Shown: positions 10,057-19,353, counted from the stretch's first letter. The stretch: 64,000 bases of DNA from Sphingomonas sp. IC-11 (GCF_021043365.1 NZ_JAJNDU010000003.1:274840-338839), one strand, 5' to 3'. Notes: generated by a model not told the origin, from the sequence alone. Translations and numbers: made by a program.

Positions 10057-10753
10057 CCGTGCGGCACAGCCGATCCCAGAACCGGAAATAAAGCCCATAG
10101 TTACACCCATACCGCTCATGATGGCGCTGATGATGGCTGGCGGTGATCAGCCAGGCCCCCAATGGCCCACGCCACATGAACCGTGGAAAAACCTCCCAGC
10201 CCATATGGTTGGTCACGCCCATAACGGTCATGATCGTCAGGACCAATCCGAGTGCGGCCACGTGGATCGGAATGGCGAACACCAGTAGCGGAATTACCAC
10301 AGCGCCGGTCAGCGCCTCGATCGGGTGAAACGCCATTGCCGCCCAGGCCGTCGGCGGCCGGCTGGCATGATGCACCGCATGAGCGACGCGGAACGGCTTG
10401 GGCCGGTGCATCCACCGATGTGTCCAGTAAAACCAAGTATCGTGGGCAAACAGGAACAGCAGCACCGATACGGGCAGGTACCAGAGCGGAAACGCGGAGA
10501 CGTCCGTGTAGATCTGTGTCCAGCCGCGATTCTGCCAGCCCCAAGCGACGACGCCGGCGGGCACCCCATAAATGGCCGCGGATGCGAGACTCCACCAGAT
10601 TTCGCGCCGGATCTGCGGATCAAGGCCGGCATAGAGGCCAGGATGCCGGAAGCGAGTGGCCATGGCGAAGGCGCCGCTGGTGATTAGGTAGCGGACGCCA
10701 ACGATCATCGTCATCGCGGCGGCGGAAAGAACGATGGCAAGCGCAATCGACAT
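9959..10753 (-). CDS. Sterol desaturase / fatty-acid hydroxylase superfamily membrane protein
   Basis: A 264-residue integral membrane di-iron enzyme. The histidine clusters of the superfamily are all present: HDTWFYWTHRWMH, HAVHH and HHQRHHE, separated by hydrophobic segments. It diverges from crtY, so a carotenoid ring hydroxylase (CrtZ- or CrtG-like) is possible. It is longer than typical CrtZ proteins, and the superfamily also acts on fatty acids and sterols. The C-terminal 30 residues are basic and overlap the next gene's start. Substrate assignment is inference from location only. Confidence 0.82.
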   Translation of the reverse strand: MSIALAIVLSAAAMTMIVGVRYLITSGAFAMATRFRHPGLYAGLDPQIRREIWWSLASAAIYGVPAGVVAWGWQNRGWTQIYTDVSAFPLWYLPVSVLLFLFAHDTWFYWTHRWMHRPKPFRVAHAVHHASRPPTAWAAMAFHPIEALTGAVVIPLLVFAIPIHVAALGLVLTIMTVMGVTNHMGWEVFPRFMWRGPLGAWLITASHHQRHHERYGCNYGLYFRFWDRLCRTDEGLGDFTRDQARAAARRERGNADRRDAGRAD

Positions 10754-10906
10754 GCGGCTGCTTGTACGGGTTGTGCTCTGATCGGGAAAGCACTGGCAGT
10801 GTCGTCACGGCAATCGGTCAACCTGAACAAAAGGATGTGCCGACGTCATCCATGCCGCTGGCGATCACTGCTTCCGTAGGCGTGACCGATCCGCTAGGCG
10901 GGAGGG

Positions 10907-12067
10907 ATGCCGGTTATCCATGAATGCGACCTCGCCATTGTTGGCGGCGGGCTGGCTGGCGGGCTGATCGCAATGGCGCTGGCAGCACGCCGGCCGGAGT
11001 TGAAGGTCCGTCTTGTCGAAGGCGGGGAGACGCTGGGCGGCAATCACGTCTGGTCGTTCTTTGACGGGGACGTGGACAAGGACGATCGCTGGCTGTTGAC
11101 CCCGCTCGTCTGCCACGCCTGGCCGACCTACGACGTGGCCTTTCCTGCGCACGCCCGGACGATCGCTCAGCCTTACTATTCGATCGAGTCCGACCGGTTC
11201 GACCAAGTGGTGCGCAAGGCTCTGCCATCCGAGGCGGTCATGACGAACTGCAAGGTGCTGGCCTGCAGCCCCACGGCCGTCGTGCTGGCGGACGGCGAAC
11301 GCATCGAGGCGACTGGCGTGATCGACGCACGCGGGGCCGGGGACCTCTCGATGCTGGACGTCGGCTGGCAGAAGTTCGTGGGTCGCTTGCTCGACGTGCC
11401 TGCCGGCCATGGCGTCGAACGTCCAATGGTGATGGACGCGACCGTGGCGCAATATGACGGCTATCGTTTCGTCTACCTGCTGCCGTTTTCGCCCACCCAG
11501 CTGTTCGTTGAGGACACCTATTACAGCGACAGCGCCTCGCTGAATGTCCGTGCGCTCACCCGGCGCATCGATGCGTACGCGGAGGCAAAGGGCTGGGCCG
11601 CGGCGCCGGGCGGACGCGAGGAGAAGGGTGCGCTTCCAGTTGTAATTGGCGGCGACTTCGAGGGATATTGGCGATGGGGCGGTGCGAAGGTCGCCAAGGC
11701 AGGCGCCAGGGCAGGGCTCTTTCATCCCACCACTGGATATTCACTGCCCGATGCGGTGCGGCTGGCGGTGCGGATCGCTGAGGCCAGTGATCTGAGTGGT
11801 GAGGGGCTCCACAATTTTACCCATGAATATGCGCGCGCGCGCTGGGACGAGCGGCGCTTCTACCGGATGTTGGACGCGATGCTGTTCCGTGCTGCAGATC
11901 CCGATGTGCGCTACAAGGTACTTGAGCGCTTCTACCGGCTTCACCCGAAGCTGATCGCGCGCTTCTACGCGGCGCGCTCGACGACAAAGGACAAGCTCCG
12001 CGTGCTGGCCGGGCGGCCGCCGGTGCCCGTTTTTCGTGCCCTTCGCGTGATCAGGAATGCATCATGA
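10907..12067 (+). CDS. crtY: CrtY, lycopene beta-cyclase
   Basis: Cyclises the psi-ends of lycopene to beta-rings, giving beta-carotene. It is 386 residues with an N-terminal FAD/NAD fold (LAIVGGGLAGGLIAMAL, residues 9-25), the GNHVWSFFDGD segment typical of bacterial CrtY, FVYLLPFSPTQLFVEDTYYS in mid-protein, and HPTTGYSLPDAV near the C-terminal third. The only in-frame start, the ATG at 10907, has a very close GGGAGG. Its stop overlaps the crtI start by 4 bases. Confidence 0.95.
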   Translation: MPVIHECDLAIVGGGLAGGLIAMALAARRPELKVRLVEGGETLGGNHVWSFFDGDVDKDDRWLLTPLVCHAWPTYDVAFPAHARTIAQPYYSIESDRFDQVVRKALPSEAVMTNCKVLACSPTAVVLADGERIEATGVIDARGAGDLSMLDVGWQKFVGRLLDVPAGHGVERPMVMDATVAQYDGYRFVYLLPFSPTQLFVEDTYYSDSASLNVRALTRRIDAYAEAKGWAAAPGGREEKGALPVVIGGDFEGYWRWGGAKVAKAGARAGLFHPTTGYSLPDAVRLAVRIAEASDLSGEGLHNFTHEYARARWDERRFYRMLDAMLFRAADPDVRYKVLERFYRLHPKLIARFYAARSTTKDKLRVLAGRPPVPVFRALRVIRNAS

Positions 12068-13548
12068 GCAGCCGCGCAATCATCATCGGCGCCGGGTTCG
12101 GTGGCCTCGCACTTGCGATCCGTCTGCAATCGGCAGGGGTCGCCACGACGATCGTGGAGGCGCGCGACAAGCCCGGCGGCCGCGCTTACGTTTGGCAACA
12201 GGACGGCTTCACCTTCGACGCGGGCCCCACCGTCATTACCGACCCGGCCTGCCTGGCGGAATTGTGGGCGCTGAGCGGTGACGAGATGGGCCGCGACGTA
12301 GCGCTGGAGCCGGTGCAGCCCTTCTACCGGCTGAACTGGCCCGACGGCACCAATTTCGACTACACCAACGACGACAAGCTGCTGCGTGCCGAGATCGCCA
12401 AGCTCGATCCGGCGGACGTTGAGGGATACAGCAAGTTCCTCGCTTACTCCGCCGGCGTGTATCACGAAGGCTATGAGAAGCTCGGCCATGTCGCGTTTCT
12501 GGATTTCGCCTCCATGATCAAGGCGGCGCCTGCGCTCGCCAAATATCAGGCGTGGCGATCGGTATATTCGATGGTTTCCTCATTCGTGAAGAGCGAGAAA
12601 CTGCGCGAGGCGCTGTCGTTCCACACGTTGCTCGTCGGTGGCAACCCGATGACGACGAGCGCCATCTACGCGCTGATCCACAAGCTGGAGCGCGACGGTG
12701 GCGTATGGTTCGCGCGCGGCGGCACTAACCGGCTGGTCGCCGGCATGGTGGCTCTGTTCGAGCGGCTCGGCGGCACGTTGCGGCTGAACGACGCGGTTGA
12801 GGAGATCGAGACGCTGGGCGATCGCGTGACCGCGGTGCGCACCAAGAGCGGCTGGCGGCAGGAGGCCGACATGGTCGCTTCCAACGGAGACATCGTCCAC
12901 ACCTACCGCGACCTGCTGAACGGATCGCGTGCTGCCGCCAGGACAGCAGCGCGACTGGAGCGCAAGAAATTCTCGCCGTCGCTGTTCGTGGTTCACTTCG
13001 GCATCAAGGGCACGTGGCCGGGGATCCCGCACCACATGATCCTGTTCGGCCCGCGCTATAAGGGACTGCTCGCCGACATTTACGACCATGGTGTGCTGAG
13101 CCAGGACTTCTCCCTCTACCTGCATCACCCGACCGTCACCGACCCGAGCCTCGCGCCGGAGGGCTGCTCGACCTTCTATGCGCTGGCGCCGGTGCCGCAT
13201 CAGGGCAAGTTCCCCGAAGATTGGGAGCGGATCGCCCCCATCCTGGAGAAACGCATCCTCGACGAGGTGGGCCGCCGGTTGATTCCGGACATCCATGACC
13301 GGATCATCACCAAGTTCAGCTACACGCCGGCCGATTTCTCGCGCGATCTGAACGCACATCTTGGCAGCGCCTTCAGCCTGGAGCCGGTACTGACCCAGAG
13401 CGCCTATTTCCGCGTACACAATCGCGATGATGCGATCAGGAACATGTACTTCGTCGGCGCCGGTACTCATCCCGGCGCCGGGATCCCCGGTGTCGTCGGC
13501 AGTGCCAAGGCGACCGCGGCATTGATGCTTGAAGGAGTAAGACGTTGA
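12064..13548 (+). CDS. crtI: CrtI, phytoene desaturase
   Basis: FAD-dependent desaturase converting phytoene to lycopene (or a related intermediate), 494 residues. The N-terminal dinucleotide motif is IIGAGFGGLALAIRLQSAG, followed by KPGGRAYVW. The C-terminal signature is VGAGTHPGAGIPGVVGSAK. It is coupled to crtY by an ATGA overlap, giving a crtY-crtI-LOG-crtB order. The product supplies CrtY. No crtE (GGPP synthase) lies in this window, so the precursor must come from elsewhere in the genome. Confidence 0.96.
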   Translation: MSSRAIIIGAGFGGLALAIRLQSAGVATTIVEARDKPGGRAYVWQQDGFTFDAGPTVITDPACLAELWALSGDEMGRDVALEPVQPFYRLNWPDGTNFDYTNDDKLLRAEIAKLDPADVEGYSKFLAYSAGVYHEGYEKLGHVAFLDFASMIKAAPALAKYQAWRSVYSMVSSFVKSEKLREALSFHTLLVGGNPMTTSAIYALIHKLERDGGVWFARGGTNRLVAGMVALFERLGGTLRLNDAVEEIETLGDRVTAVRTKSGWRQEADMVASNGDIVHTYRDLLNGSRAAARTAARLERKKFSPSLFVVHFGIKGTWPGIPHHMILFGPRYKGLLADIYDHGVLSQDFSLYLHHPTVTDPSLAPEGCSTFYALAPVPHQGKFPEDWERIAPILEKRILDEVGRRLIPDIHDRIITKFSYTPADFSRDLNAHLGSAFSLEPVLTQSAYFRVHNRDDAIRNMYFVGAGTHPGAGIPGVVGSAKATAALMLEGVRR

Positions 13549-13588
13549 GTTTGTGTGTAACCCTCCAACTTGTCTCGGAGGGCGAAGT

Positions 13589-14170
13589 ATGAAGCGCCTG
13601 GCAGTGTATTGCGGTTCGGCCACGCCACGCGACCCCATGTACATGGAACTCGCCTGGGACGTCGGCCGTACGCTCGCCGAACGCGGCATCGGCGTGGTCT
13701 ATGGCGGCGGCAGGCTGGGCCTGATGGGCGCGGTGGCCGATGGTGCGCTTCAGGCCGGTGGCGAGGTGATCGGCATTATTCCCCAGGCGCTGGTCGACGC
13801 CGAGGTGGCTCATCGCGGCCTTACCGAGCTTCACGTCGTGAGCGGCATGCATGATCGCAAACGCGCCTTTACCGATCTCGCGGACGGCTTCGTCACTATT
13901 CCGGGGGGAACCGGGACGATGGACGAATTGTGGGAAGCGCTGAGCTGGGCGCAGATCGGTTACCACGCCGATCCGGTCGGCCTGCTGAATACCGCCGGCT
14001 ATTACGATCATCTCGTCGCCTTCTGGGAGAAGATGGGTGAGGTGGGCTTCCTCCGGCCGCAGCACCGCGGCTTGCTGATCGTGGCGGAAACGCTGGGCGA
14101 TCTGCTCGATCGCATGGCGGCGCATGAACCTGCGCAGCCAATCGTGCGCATGAGTGCGGACGACCTCTGA
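13589..14170 (+). CDS. LOG family (TIGR00730) Rossmann-fold protein
   Basis: About 193 residues with the LOG/TIGR00730 hallmarks: VYCGSA near the N-terminus, VYGGGRLGLMG, and PGGTGTMDELWEALSWAQ. Characterised members are cytokinin riboside 5'-monophosphate phosphoribohydrolases or related nucleotide N-glycosidases. The ATG at 13589 has GGAGGGCGAAGT upstream and is preferred to the earlier in-frame start. It sits between crtI and crtB in the same direction, which is unusual for a nucleotide-metabolism gene and may simply reflect operon shuffling. Confidence 0.9.
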   Translation: MKRLAVYCGSATPRDPMYMELAWDVGRTLAERGIGVVYGGGRLGLMGAVADGALQAGGEVIGIIPQALVDAEVAHRGLTELHVVSGMHDRKRAFTDLADGFVTIPGGTGTMDELWEALSWAQIGYHADPVGLLNTAGYYDHLVAFWEKMGEVGFLRPQHRGLLIVAETLGDLLDRMAAHEPAQPIVRMSADDL

Positions 14171-14220
14171 TCCCAACGGGGCGACGGCCGTGGCTGTCGC
14201 CTGTTTCGCATGAGGCAAAG

Positions 14221-15174
14221 GTGGCGCGCGACAACAAGCAACAGGTGAGCGAGGAGCGCAGCGTGCTCGTCCAGGCCGCGCGCGATTCTATCGCACGCGG
14301 ATCCAAGAGCTTCGCAATGGCCAGCAACCTGTTCGATCGCGAGACGCGCGAGCGAGCATGGCTGCTCTATGCCTGGTGCCGCGCGTGTGATGACATTGTC
14401 GATGGGCAGGATCATGGCCACGGCGCGGCGCCTGTCGCCGATGCCGAGGCGAGGGTCGCGATCATTGCGGAGAAGACGGTTGCCGCTCTGGCCGGTCGAA
14501 CGGTTGGGGATATGCCGTTTGACGCCCTGCGCATGGTTGCGGCGGAGACCGGCTTGCCGGCCAGATTTGCGCAGGATCTCGTCACCGGCTTTCGTCTGGA
14601 CGCGGAGGATTGGCGTCCGCGCAGCGAGGACGATCTTTATCGCTACTGCTACCATGTCGCGGGCGCGGTGGGCTGCATGATGGCGGTCATCATGGGGGTC
14701 GATCCGGCGGACGAAGACACGCTGGATCGCGCCTGCGACCTCGGGATTGCTTTTCAACTGGCCAACATCGCGCGCGACATCGAGGAAGATGATCGGATCG
14801 GCCGCTGCTACCTGCCGATCGAGTGGTTGGTCGAGATGGATATGCCACCGGGCGAGCATATGAAGCCGCCGTTTCGTGATCGGCTGGTGGTGCTTGCCCG
14901 GCGCTTGGCGACCCGGGCAGCGCTGCATGAGGCGAGCGCACGCGTAGGCGCGGCGCGGCTGCCCCCTAGAGCGCGTTGGGCCGTGCTGGCGGCGGCGGGC
15001 ATCTACGGTGACATCGCCCGCGAAGTGGCGGCGCGCGGTGCCCACGCCTGGGATCATCGCGTGACGACGCCAAAATCCGCCAAGCTGGCGTGGGTGGCGA
15101 AGGCGGCGATCGCCGCGCGGCGGCCGATCAAGGACACGCCCCGCCCTCCCTCGCTTTGGACGCGGCCGCGCTAG
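14221..15174 (+). CDS. crtB: CrtB, phytoene synthase
   Basis: Condenses two GGPP molecules to phytoene, the committed carotenoid step. It is 317 residues, predicted cytosolic or peripheral, in the squalene/phytoene synthase family. Aspartate-rich motifs are AWCRACDDIVD and ANIARDIEEDDRIGRCYLP. It starts at GTG with GAGGCAAAG just upstream; the nearby ATG at 14210 is out of frame. A strong hairpin follows the gene. It is separated from crtI by the LOG gene but is probably in the same transcript. Confidence 0.95.
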   Translation: MARDNKQQVSEERSVLVQAARDSIARGSKSFAMASNLFDRETRERAWLLYAWCRACDDIVDGQDHGHGAAPVADAEARVAIIAEKTVAALAGRTVGDMPFDALRMVAAETGLPARFAQDLVTGFRLDAEDWRPRSEDDLYRYCYHVAGAVGCMMAVIMGVDPADEDTLDRACDLGIAFQLANIARDIEEDDRIGRCYLPIEWLVEMDMPPGEHMKPPFRDRLVVLARRLATRAALHEASARVGAARLPPRARWAVLAAAGIYGDIAREVAARGAHAWDHRVTTPKSAKLAWVAKAAIAARRPIKDTPRPPSLWTRPR

Positions 15175-15299
15175 GACCGCTCTATGACGCCGGGCTGACC
15201 TCGGCATCCATCATTCCGTGCGTCACCGCGGCTGCAGACTCGCGAGAGCGAATAGCGCCGGAACAAGACCCAGCGGACCACTGACGTAATCACAGCCTT

Positions 15300-15330
15300 C
15301 CCCGCTCGCCCAAGTTCAGGGCGAGCGGGG
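15300..15330. terminator. Bidirectional terminator between crtB and thrS
   Basis: A perfect 12-bp stem (CCCCGCTCGCCC with GGGCGAGCGGGG) and a 7-base loop lie in the convergent gap. Neither side has a clear T-run. Confidence 0.72.
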
Positions 15331-15342
15331 TACGCTGCGCGA

Positions 15343-17352
15343 CTACAACAGATCGGGCGGTGTCGCTTCCTTCACAAGCCGGGCGACGATCTCGTCCAGC
15401 GAGACGATCTCCTGCCCCTGGCTCCCCAACCGGCGAACGGCGACCGTGCCTTCCTCCGCCTCTCGCTTGCCGACGACCAGCAATGCCGGCACCTTCGCCA
15501 GGCTGTGCTCGCGTACCTTGTAGTTGATCTTCTCGTTGCGAAGGTCCGTCTCGACTCGCAGCCCGGCCGCCGTCAGCCGATCACGCACCACATGCGCATA
15601 ATCGTCAGCCTCGGACACGATCGTCGCGACGACCGCCTGCACCGGTGACAGCCACAGCGGGAAGCGCCCCGCATGATGCTCGATCAGGATGCCAAGGAAC
15701 CGCTCGAACGTCCCCAGGATGGCGCGATGAAGCATCACGGGACGATGACGCTCGCCATCCTCACCGATGTAGCTGGCGTCCAGCCGCTCGGGCAGCACGC
15801 GGTCGGACTGGATCGTGCCGACCTGCCAGGTCCGCCCGATCGCGTCGGTCAGGTGGAATTCCAGCTTGGGCGCATAGAAGGCGCCTTCGCCCTCCAGCTC
15901 CTCGAACCCGTCCTTAATCTTCTGCGGCAGGTTCGACGCCATCACCGCGCGGCGCAGCTCGTCCTCGGACTTGTCCCACATCGCGTCGTCGCCGAAGCGC
16001 TTCTCGGGGCGCAGCGCCAGCTTCACCGCATAATCGGTGAAGCCCAGATCCTGGTACACGCTGTCGAGCAGGTCGATGAACTTCGCGACCTCGTCGACCA
16101 ATTGGTCCTCGCGCACGAAGATATGCGCGTCGTCCTGCGTGAACTGGCGCACCCGCATGATGCCGTGCAGCGCGCCATGCGGCTCGTTGCGGTGGCAACA
16201 GCCGAACTCAGCCATGCGGATCGGCAGGTCGCGATACGATTTGATCCCCTGGCGGAAGATCAGCACGTGCGCCGGGCAGTTCATCGGCTTCAGCGCCATC
16301 CAGTCCGCGTCCGGCGACACCAGCGCGCCGTCGTCCTCGATGTTCGGCACCTCGTCGGGGATGACGAACATGTTCTCGCGATACTTGCCCCAGTGACCGG
16401 AGCGCTCCCACTGGCGCGCGTCCATCACCTGCGGCGTCTTCACTTCCTCATAGCCGCCGGCATCCAGCCGCCGGCGCATATACGCCTCCAGCTGCCGCCA
16501 GATCATATAGCCCTTGGGGTGCCAGAAGACGCTGCCATGCGCTTCGGACTGGAGGTGGAACAGGTCCATCTCCTGCCCGATCTTGCGATGGTCGCGCTTC
16601 GCCGCTTCCTCCAGCATGTGGAGGTGCGCATCGAGCTGCTTCTTGTTCAGCCAGCCGGTGCCGTAGATGCGGCTCAGCATCGCGTTTTTCTGGTCGCCGC
16701 GCCAATAGGCGCCCGACACGCGCGTCAGCTTGAACGCCTGCGGATCCAGCTTGCCGGTGGAGGCAAGGTGCGGCCCGCGGCACATGTCTAGCCAAGCGTC
16801 CTCACCCTTGCCGGCGCGATAAACCGTCAGCTCCTCGCCCTCGGGGAGTTCGGCGGCCCACTCGGCCTTGAACGTCTCGCCCTGCTTGGTCCAGCGATCG
16901 ATCAGGTCGGCCCGCGACCAGACTTCGCGGATCAGCGGCTCGTCCTTGGCGATGATCTCGCGCATCTTGGCCTCAATTGCGGGCAGATCCTCCTCGGTGA
17001 AGGGGCCACGATCCGCAGGGGCGGCGAAATCATAATAGAAGCCGTCGTCCGTCGCCGGACCGAAGGTGATCTGCGTGCCGGGGAACAGCGCCTGCACCGC
17101 TTCCGCGAGGACGTGCGCAAAATCGTGGCGCGCGAGTTCGAGTGCCTCGGCCTCATCGCGATTGGTGACCAGCGCAAGGTGCGAACTGCCTTCGAACGGA
17201 CGGTTGATGTCGCGCAATTCGCCGTTGACGCGCGCGGCGATGGCGGCCTTGGCGAGGCCAGGGCCAATGGCGGCCGCAATGTCGGCGGGCGTCGATCCCG
17301 GCGGCACCTCGCGTACCGAGCCGTCCGGAAGCGTGATCGAGAGCATGTTCAT
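15343..17352 (-). CDS. thrS: ThrS, threonyl-tRNA synthetase
   Basis: Charges tRNA-Thr, about 669 residues. Domains in order: TGS ([20 protein letters not shown]), the editing/SAD domain with [12 protein letters not shown], and the class II catalytic core with [10 protein letters not shown] and [20 protein letters not shown] (cysteine and histidine zinc ligands). The anticodon-binding domain is C-terminal. The ATG at 17352 follows AGGAAAG at a 9-base spacing; the frame extending to 17469 lacks homology and crosses the attenuator. A Thr-rich leader peptide with alternative hairpins lies upstream. Confidence 0.96.
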   Translation of the reverse strand: MNMLSITLPDGSVREVPPGSTPADIAAAIGPGLAKAAIAARVNGELRDINRPFEGSSHLALVTNRDEAEALELARHDFAHVLAEAVQALFPGTQITFGPATDDGFYYDFAAPADRGPFTEEDLPAIEAKMREIIAKDEPLIREVWSRADLIDRWTKQGETFKAEWAAELPEGEELTVYRAGKGEDAWLDMCRGPHLASTGKLDPQAFKLTRVSGAYWRGDQKNAMLSRIYGTGWLNKKQLDAHLHMLEEAAKRDHRKIGQEMDLFHLQSEAHGSVFWHPKGYMIWRQLEAYMRRRLDAGGYEEVKTPQVMDARQWERSGHWGKYRENMFVIPDEVPNIEDDGALVSPDADWMALKPMNCPAHVLIFRQGIKSYRDLPIRMAEFGCCHRNEPHGALHGIMRVRQFTQDDAHIFVREDQLVDEVAKFIDLLDSVYQDLGFTDYAVKLALRPEKRFGDDAMWDKSEDELRRAVMASNLPQKIKDGFEELEGEGAFYAPKLEFHLTDAIGRTWQVGTIQSDRVLPERLDASYIGEDGERHRPVMLHRAILGTFERFLGILIEHHAGRFPLWLSPVQAVVATIVSEADDYAHVVRDRLTAAGLRVETDLRNEKINYKVREHSLAKVPALLVVGKREAEEGTVAVRRLGSQGQEIVSLDEIVARLVKEATPPDLL

Positions 17353-17402
17353 GAGAGGCTTTCCTGCAATGCCGATGCGCTTAGGCGAGCGCGAACGCGA
17401 CG

Positions 17403-17461
17403 AAAAGAGCGTCCGGGATCTGCAGGAACGAAGTGGAGGACGCCGGCCCACCCGTTCCCGG
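17403..17461 (-). terminator. thrS attenuator: terminator and competing antiterminator
   Basis: On the minus strand GCGTCC (17438-17443) can pair with GGACGC (17409-17414), followed directly by TCTTTT (17403-17408), an intrinsic-terminator arrangement 51 bases before the thrS start. The segment CCGGGA (17456-17461) can instead pair with TCCCGG (17413-17418), which takes up part of the terminator's second arm. A CCCGGG in the leader-peptide codons (17510-17515) can pair with the CCCGGG at 17457-17462, protecting the antiterminator segment. This is the classic layout of ribosome-mediated attenuation. Confidence 0.68.
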
Positions 17462-17481
17462 GCGAGCAAGCCGTCAGCGCA

Positions 17482-17550
17482 TCAGCGCGTGACCGACCGC
17501 CCCCAGGTGCCCGGGGTGGTAGTAGTGGTCAGGGCACGGATGTGCAGCAT
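17482..17550 (-). CDS. Threonine-rich leader peptide controlling thrS
   Basis: A 22-codon ORF too short for routine gene calling: MLHIRALTTTTTPGTWGR then SVTR and a TGA stop. Seven of 22 codons are threonine, five of them consecutive (17515-17529). It precedes a terminator/antiterminator pair and thrS on the same strand. Ribosome stalling on the Thr codons when charged tRNA-Thr is scarce would favour thrS readthrough. The ATG sits 6 bases after a good -10 box, so the transcript may be leaderless, as known for alphaproteobacterial trpL. Confidence 0.72.
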   Translation of the reverse strand: MLHIRALTTTTTPGTWGRSVTR

Positions 17551-17556
17551 TGCTTT

Positions 17557-17585
17557 GATATAGCCGCTCCAACGCCTGTGAACAA
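17557..17585 (-). promoter_or_regulatory. Promoter of the thrS leader transcript
   Basis: On the minus strand TTGTTC (17580-17585) and TATATC (17557-17562) are separated by exactly 17 bases. Predicted transcription would start at or next to the leader-peptide ATG. Confidence 0.55.
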
Positions 17586-17650
17586 CCGTGGGTGCCCAGC
17601 GGTGCCACCTGAATAGGGGCGCCAAGACTGTTCCGAACAGGGCAGTGGGC

Positions 17651-17687
17651 AAAACAACGGGCCCGCCTCCTTTCAGAAGCGGGCCCG
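17651..17687 (-). terminator. Rho-independent terminator of the glycine-zipper gene
   Basis: A 9-bp stem, CGGGCCCGC with GCGGGCCCG, and a 12-base loop are followed on the minus strand by TTGTTTT (17651-17657). It lies about 75 bases past the glycine-zipper gene and just before the thrS leader promoter. Confidence 0.78.
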
Positions 17688-17763
17688 CGCCCTCATACGC
17701 TACGCGAGGGATAAGCAGGCCGAAGGGCCATCTCGTCAGCGGTGATCCCCGCTGCCCGCGCGG

Positions 17764-18120
17764 TTAGCGGCAGTAACGCGGGTTGTTCGACTTCTCGATC
17801 GCGTTGCCAGCGACCGCGCCGCCAACGCCGCCGAGCACGGTACCCAGCGCACGATCACCGCGACTGTCGATGGCACGACCCAGCAGGCCGCCGGCGATCG
17901 CACCGACGATGGTGCCGGTGGTGCCGTTGTTGCAGCGCTGGTTGCGATAATAGCGGCGGTCATTGCCGCGATAACCGCGATAGCCGCGATAATTATCATA
18001 ACCGCGATACTGGCGCTCATAGCGGTCGCCGTAGTAGCGCTGGGCCGATGCTTCTGCCGGGATCATGGCCACCGTGCTCATCGCGAGAGCGGCGCCGGCG
18101 AGCGAAAGCTTCTTGAACAT
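17764..18120 (-). CDS. Glycine-zipper 2TM domain envelope protein
   Basis: A 118-residue protein with a signal peptide ending ...PAEASA, then a Tyr/Arg/Gly-rich low-complexity stretch (about residues 28-60), and a C-terminal glycine zipper (GTIVGAIAGGLLG and GTVLGGVGGAVAGNAIE). Such proteins are small envelope-associated proteins of unclear function. The RYYGDRYERQYRGYDNYRGY repeats are unusually tyrosine-rich. It is monocistronic, with its own terminator. Confidence 0.85.
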   Translation of the reverse strand: MFKKLSLAGAALAMSTVAMIPAEASAQRYYGDRYERQYRGYDNYRGYRGYRGNDRRYYRNQRCNNGTTGTIVGAIAGGLLGRAIDSRGDRALGTVLGGVGGAVAGNAIEKSNNPRYCR

Positions 18121-18237
18121 GGTTGCTTCTCCCGTACCAAATTTCGTCGGAGAGGGCGGTTGCCGTCTCGATGAATGTGCTTTTGGCCGATTCGCCTTGA
18201 GCCAACCCTGAATGCGCTCGTTATCAACGGTTCAGGT

Positions 18238-19215
18238 ATGAAGCCGCGCCGCCGCGCCGTGCGCTGGGCAGTTTCGGTTCTCTCGGTGCTGCTGATCGTG
18301 CCCCGCTATGCCGGGAACGAGCGGCTTCCAGAGATAGGTGCCGAACCGCGCGTGACGATCGTCCCCTATGTTCCCGCGCAAGGCTGGCCTGAGCGGATCG
18401 GGCAACTCGTGCCCCTGGCCGGATATAAGCTGCGCAGCCACGACCCGGCATTCGGCGGCTTTTCGGCAATCGCGTGGCGCAATGGACGGGCCATGTTGCT
18501 GTCGGACGGAGGCAATCTGGTCAGTTTCGGCCTACGCGACGGCCAAGCGATCCACCCTCGCGGGCATGTGCTGCCCGGTGGACCGGCGATCGGCTGGGAT
18601 CGCGCAGACCGCGACAGTGAGTCGCTGGCGCTTGATCCAGTGCGCGGGACGGCATGGGTCGGTTTCGAAAATCAGAACGAGATCTGGCGGCACAGCCCTA
18701 ATTTTCGGCGTGTCGAAGGACATAGTGCACCCGGCCTGATGCGGAACTGGGTGCGCAACCAAGGAGCGGAGGCTCTGGTTCGGCTCAAGGACGGACGCTT
18801 CGTGGCCTTTGCAGAGCGCAAGCCGGGGCGCCGCAGCCGATACGCTGTCTTATTCTCCGGAGATCCGACCGCACCAGGAACGAAGGCGGCGCCGCTCCGG
18901 CTGGTTCCCCCCGACCGCTATGATCCCAGCGACGCGGCAGTGCTTCCGAATGGCGATCTTTTGATCCTTACCCGGCGCTTCCAATATCCGTTCAACTTCA
19001 GCGCGAAGCTGGTGCGGGTACCGGGCGCAGCGCTGCGACCTGGCGCGCATGTCAGAGGCGAGGTGATTGCCACCCTTGCTTCGCCGATCATGGGAGAGAA
19101 TTGTGAGGGAATCGCGATCACACAGGAACGCGGCGCCACGATCGTGTGGATCGTCACGGACAATGACGGAATGCCCTGGCGCCCGTCCTACCTGTTGAAG
19201 TTCCAGCTTCGCTGA
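18238..19215 (+). CDS. Esterase-like activity of phytase family protein
   Basis: About 325 residues, predicted exported: a basic start (MKPRRRAVRWAV) followed by a hydrophobic stretch to about residue 22. The remainder resembles the phytase-like esterase family, a beta-propeller-type fold, with FGGFSAIAW, DRDSESLALDP, NQGAEALVRL and MGENCEGIAIT segments. True substrate unknown. The ATG at 18238 is chosen because the signal peptide begins there; the 21 earlier codons lack support. It diverges from the glycine-zipper gene. Confidence 0.82.
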   Translation: MKPRRRAVRWAVSVLSVLLIVPRYAGNERLPEIGAEPRVTIVPYVPAQGWPERIGQLVPLAGYKLRSHDPAFGGFSAIAWRNGRAMLLSDGGNLVSFGLRDGQAIHPRGHVLPGGPAIGWDRADRDSESLALDPVRGTAWVGFENQNEIWRHSPNFRRVEGHSAPGLMRNWVRNQGAEALVRLKDGRFVAFAERKPGRRSRYAVLFSGDPTAPGTKAAPLRLVPPDRYDPSDAAVLPNGDLLILTRRFQYPFNFSAKLVRVPGAALRPGAHVRGEVIATLASPIMGENCEGIAITQERGATIVWIVTDNDGMPWRPSYLLKFQLR

Positions 19216-19230
19216 GCGGCGCTTCCGCTC
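19214..19230 (+). terminator. Short hairpin after the phytase-like gene
   Basis: GAGCGG and CCGCTC arms with a 5-base loop overlap the stop codon. The stem is short and has no T-run. Confidence 0.4.
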
Positions 19231-19326
19231 TGAGGCAGGCGATCCGAAGGACGTCGCGCAATCACGTGCTCAGTCTCGTCAGTCTAGCGAAACCAGCACT
19301 GCACGACATGTTGTACGAACGCCGAA

Positions 19327-19353
19327 GGCCCGCCACCCCGAGGGTGACAGGCC
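19327..19353 (-). terminator. Imperfect hairpin downstream of rpmB
   Basis: GGCC...GGCC and CACCC...GGGTG form an interrupted stem 25-50 bases past the rpmB stop. Confidence 0.45.
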
